Positions 61,372-64,000 of a DNA stretch of 64,000 nt are shown one piece after another. Position 1 is the stretch's first letter, and the number at the start of each line of letters is the position of its first letter. A model generated the notes under the pieces. It saw only the letters and a program-made list of their open reading frames with translations, ran no database searches and was not told where the DNA came from. The translations under genes and the position numbers were made by a program. This stretch comes from Methyloversatilis sp. RAC08 (GTDB taxonomy: Bacteria; Pseudomonadota; Gammaproteobacteria; Burkholderiales; Rhodocyclaceae). The stretch spans positions 2,728,001 through 2,792,000 of the forward strand of contig NZ_CP016448.1 of the NCBI RefSeq assembly GCF_001713355.1. The letters are read 5' to 3'.

Positions 61372-61465
61372 CGTGAGCGATCGTTGCAGCGGAAGAAGGA
61401 AGGGATGATTCTAGTAAACTCGGGCTTTTAGTGCGCAGGCCATACGCCTCACTTCATTCTTGATC

Positions 61466-62206
61466 ATGACCGACTTTCGACCTGCCAGTGCTGAACGCCC
61501 CATCATCGACCCGGCCGACCGGCTGATCGTTGCCCTGGATGTACCGAGTGCGGATCAGGCGCGCGCCGTCGTCGACCAGCTGGGCGACGCAGTCCGCTTC
61601 TACAAGATCGGTCTGGAGCTGTTCATGACCGGCAACTACTTCGAGCTGCTCGACTGGCTGGTGAAGCGCGACAAGAAGGTGTTCGTCGACCTGAAGTTCT
61701 TTGACGTGCCCGAAACCGTGCGTTCGGCAGTCCGCGCGCTGTCCTCCAGCGGAGCGACCTTTGCGACGGTGCACGGCAATCAGGCCATCATGGAAGCGGC
61801 CGGCGCCGACAAGGGCGCATTGAAAATACTCGCAGTGACCGTGCTGACCAGTCTCGATCGCGGCGATCTGGACGACCTCGGCTTTGCCTGTGATGTCGAA
61901 GCACTTGTCCTGTCGCGCGCGCGCCGTGCGCTGGCCGCCGGATGCGATGGTGTCGTGTCGTCCGGTCTTGAAGCGCCGGCGATCCGCGCCGAACTCGGTT
62001 CGCGCGTGTTGGTCGTGACGCCGGGCATCAGGCCGGTCGAGAACAGGCCGTCGGACGATCAGAAGCGTACCGTCGATGTCGCGCAGGCGTTGGCCAACGG
62101 CGCCGATTACCTTGTGGTCGGGCGCCCGATCCGCAATGCGTCCGACCCGGCCGCGGCCGCGCGCCGGATGCAGCAGCAGATCGCACAGGCGCTGGGTGTG
62201 TGCTGA
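61466..62206 (+). CDS. pyrF: Orotidine-5'-phosphate decarboxylase
   Basis: A 246-residue TIM-barrel enzyme for the last step of UMP synthesis. The catalytic D-x-K-x-x-D motif is in VFVDLKFFDVPETV. The start LIVALDVPSADQARAVVDQL and the phosphate-binding VVTPGIRP and LVVGRPI are class I features. ATG 61466 is preferred to TTG 61460. Its promoter region is shared with the divergent PilZ-like gene. Confidence 0.97.
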   Translation: MTDFRPASAERPIIDPADRLIVALDVPSADQARAVVDQLGDAVRFYKIGLELFMTGNYFELLDWLVKRDKKVFVDLKFFDVPETVRSAVRALSSSGATFATVHGNQAIMEAAGADKGALKILAVTVLTSLDRGDLDDLGFACDVEALVLSRARRALAAGCDGVVSSGLEAPAIRAELGSRVLVVTPGIRPVENRPSDDQKRTVDVAQALANGADYLVVGRPIRNASDPAAAARRMQQQIAQALGVC

Positions 62207-62348
62207 CAGAAAACCTGCGCACGTCATCAGCCCTTCGGATGATGATTTGCGCGTGAGCCTTGCAGCATACTCATCGTGTCTTCAGTCAGCGTCGGGGCAG
62301 TACCGCGTTCACGTGCTTGCGTCGGCACCTACACCCGCCCGGTGGTCC

Positions 62349-63269
62349 ATGCGCTCCCGGTTCTCCCGGGCGGCCAGGGCGCTGCTGTGCGCCTTTCTCC
62401 TGCTTGGTGCGCCAGCCGCGTTCGCGGCGTCCGTGCTGGTCCTGCTCAGTGAACCGGGGGGCGCCTACGCGGAGTTTGCCGATTCATTGAAGGCTGAGCG
62501 CGGCGCGCGTGGCGGCTATTCGATCGCCGTGCTGTCGCGGGCAGATTTTTCGCCGGAAGCGCTCGAGCCGCATGATCTTGTGGTCGCGGTCGGTGCGAGT
62601 GCGCTGCGCACGCTTGTGCAGAGCGAGGTCAAGGTACCGGTGCTGTCCACGCTGGTGCCGAAGGCGGCCTACGAAGCCCTGGTTGCCGGTGATGCGCGCA
62701 GGTGGTCGGCCATCCATATCGATCAGCCATTTTCGCGCCAGGTGGCGCTGATCCGTCTGGCACTGCCCGACGTGCGGCGCATCGGCGTGGTCGCTGATGC
62801 CGATACGCCGCAACGCCTGCAGCCGCTGCGCGAGGCGATGACCGGCACGCCGCTCCAGTTGGTGTCTGCGTCCTTTACCGGCGAGGCGTCGCTTTTCTCG
62901 TCGCTCACACAGGTGCTCGAGCAGTCTCAACTGTTTCTTGCACTGCCGGATCCGCGCGTGCACAACGCCGGTACCGTGCGCAATCTGCTGCTTACATCCT
63001 TCCGTGCCCGCATACCGGTAGTCGGATTTTCCGCCGCCTACGTACGTGCCGGCGCAGTGATGTCGCTTTACTCGACGCCCGAACAGATGGCGAGACAGGC
63101 CACCGACGCGATGATCGGCTGGACACGCGAACGCAGCTGGCCGCCTGCGCGCTTTCCCCGTCACTTCACGGTGTCGGTGAATACCCATGTTGCACGCTCG
63201 CTTGGCCTGCGGATCGCCGATGCCGAAGCCTTGCGCGACCAGCTGGTGCAGCAGGAGAAATCGCCATGA
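62349..63269 (+). CDS. Periplasmic ABC-type substrate-binding-like protein
   Basis: About 306 residues from ATG 62349 with a clear signal peptide (LLLGAPAAFAAS). The fold resembles the ABC_sub_bind (TrpX-like) family: ASVLVLLSEPGGAYAEFADSL, VAVGASALRTL, and the second lobe IPVVGFSAAYVRAGAVMSLY. No transporter genes follow. Its stop overlaps the start of a membrane histidine kinase (ATGA), so it probably presents a ligand to that kinase rather than to a permease. Confidence 0.85.
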   Translation: MRSRFSRAARALLCAFLLLGAPAAFAASVLVLLSEPGGAYAEFADSLKAERGARGGYSIAVLSRADFSPEALEPHDLVVAVGASALRTLVQSEVKVPVLSTLVPKAAYEALVAGDARRWSAIHIDQPFSRQVALIRLALPDVRRIGVVADADTPQRLQPLREAMTGTPLQLVSASFTGEASLFSSLTQVLEQSQLFLALPDPRVHNAGTVRNLLLTSFRARIPVVGFSAAYVRAGAVMSLYSTPEQMARQATDAMIGWTRERSWPPARFPRHFTVSVNTHVARSLGLRIADAEALRDQLVQQEKSP

Positions 63270-64000
63270 AGCACTGGGGAATCCGATCCCGCGTTCTGCT
63301 GGTGGCACTTGCGCCCCTGCTGGTATCTGGCCTTGTCGGTGGCGTGTGGCTGGTGCTGGATCGCCTGGCCGCGCTCGAAAGCGCTCTGGTAGAACGGGGT
63401 CACGCCACTGCGCGTCAGGTTGCGGCGTCCGCCGACTACGGTGTGTTTTCCGGCAACACCGATGCACTGGTGGCGCTGATCGAGGCCGCGCGGCGGGAAC
63501 GTGACGTCACCGGCATCATGGTATCGAATCGCGACGGAGACCTCGTGGTGTCGGGCGGTTTGCTCAGCCGGGAAGCCTATGTGCCCGGTGCCCGGCCGGC
63601 CGGATTGGCACTGGTCGAACTTGAATCGTCGACCCTGTTCATCGAGCCCATCGTGCGCAGTGCGGTGATCGGGGATCAGGACATGTTCGACGGACTGACC
63701 GAAGGCTCGGTCGACAATCGCCCCGCCGGGTGGGTACTGGTCGAAGTGTCGCGCAAGCGGGTCGATGCGCTGAAGACCGATTTCGCCGTGACGAGTGCGA
63801 TCGTCATCGCCTGCGCGCTGCTGGCGGCCAGCGCCTTTGCGATCCGCATCAGCCATACGGTGACCCGACCGGTGCGGGAAGTATCGCGCGTCGTCCGGCG
63901 CATCGGCGACGGTCATCTCGACGAACGTGTGCCGGTGGCGGGAGGCGGGTCGCTGCGCATACTCGGCGAAGGCGTGAACAACATGGCCGAGCGGCTGACT
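63266..64000 (+). CDS. Membrane sensor kinase, BarA-like, N-terminal part
   Basis: The frame is open to the window end (245 residues seen). An N-terminal helix (VLLVALAPLLVSGLVGGVWLV), a periplasmic domain with SADYGVFSGNTDAL as in BarA-type sensors, a second helix (IVIACALLAASAFAI) and a HAMP domain (TRPVREVSRVVRRIGDGHLDERV) are present. Kinase domains must lie beyond the window. Coupled by a 4-base overlap to the periplasmic binding protein. The BarA-like call rests on this N-terminal half only. Confidence 0.85.
   Translation, partial: MKHWGIRSRVLLVALAPLLVSGLVGGVWLVLDRLAALESALVERGHATARQVAASADYGVFSGNTDALVALIEAARRERDVTGIMVSNRDGDLVVSGGLLSREAYVPGARPAGLALVELESSTLFIEPIVRSAVIGDQDMFDGLTEGSVDNRPAGWVLVEVSRKRVDALKTDFAVTSAIVIACALLAASAFAIRISHTVTRPVREVSRVVRRIGDGHLDERVPVAGGGSLRILGEGVNNMAERLT

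Overview
The window is GC-rich, densely coded DNA from a Betaproteobacterium. Rhodocyclales (a Methyloversatilis-, Thauera- or Azoarcus-like organism) fits best. This rests on gene order (ABC permease-bolA-murA-hisGD...hisBHAFIE-HIT-tatABC-htrA; sigma factor/DUF3619/DUF3106/RDD; ilvBNC-pssA-leuA), the short HisG, and a PEP-CTERM protein. The genus is inference. I saw no tRNA, rRNA, CRISPR array, prophage or insertion sequence.

Layout. 1-3699: ABC permease tail, bolA, murA, hisG, hisD. 3801-7309: a break in the histidine cluster holding a DUF2189 membrane protein, a PEP-CTERM protein, a lipoprotein and hisC, the last three on the minus strand. 7460-13026: hisB-H-A-F-I-E, a HIT protein and tatABC. 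13027-22179: an HtrA protease, Nif3-like protein, FimV-like protein, FAH-family hydrolase, sucCD, TerC and an ornithine cyclodeaminase-like gene.

22393-36011 is the most unusual part: one co-directional run of signalling genes leading into a type IV pilin locus. It encodes a CHASE2-Ser/Thr kinase, a PP2C phosphatase, a double-FHA protein, a CHASE2-class III cyclase, a cyclic-nucleotide phosphodiesterase of the metallo-beta-lactamase fold, a GAF-PilB/GspE-type ATPase and a GAF-HD-GYP protein. Next come pilA, with a near-perfect sigma-54 promoter, and a TfpO/PglL/Wzy-like ligase whose start codon lies in the pilA terminator hairpin. The genes look able to write, erase and read phospho-threonine, make and destroy cAMP, and degrade c-di-GMP beside a pilus-type motor ATPase. 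This is the best candidate for an under-described system.

36229-50022: SixA, CYTH-CHAD, moaC, a lone response regulator, BepA-like protease, TusA, a REP/BIME-like inverted repeat, valS, a protein with about 17 V-T-x-x tetrads, holC, pepA, lptF, lptG and an RDD protein. 50109-51672: DUF3106, DUF3619 and an ECF-like sigma factor with a puzzling start. 51743-57920: ilvB, ilvN, ilvC, pssA and leuA, with an apparent leucine-rich leader peptide before leuA. 57954-64000: DUF2069, WrbA-like flavodoxin, YihY, a PilZ-like protein, pyrF, a periplasmic binding protein and the start of a BarA-like sensor kinase.
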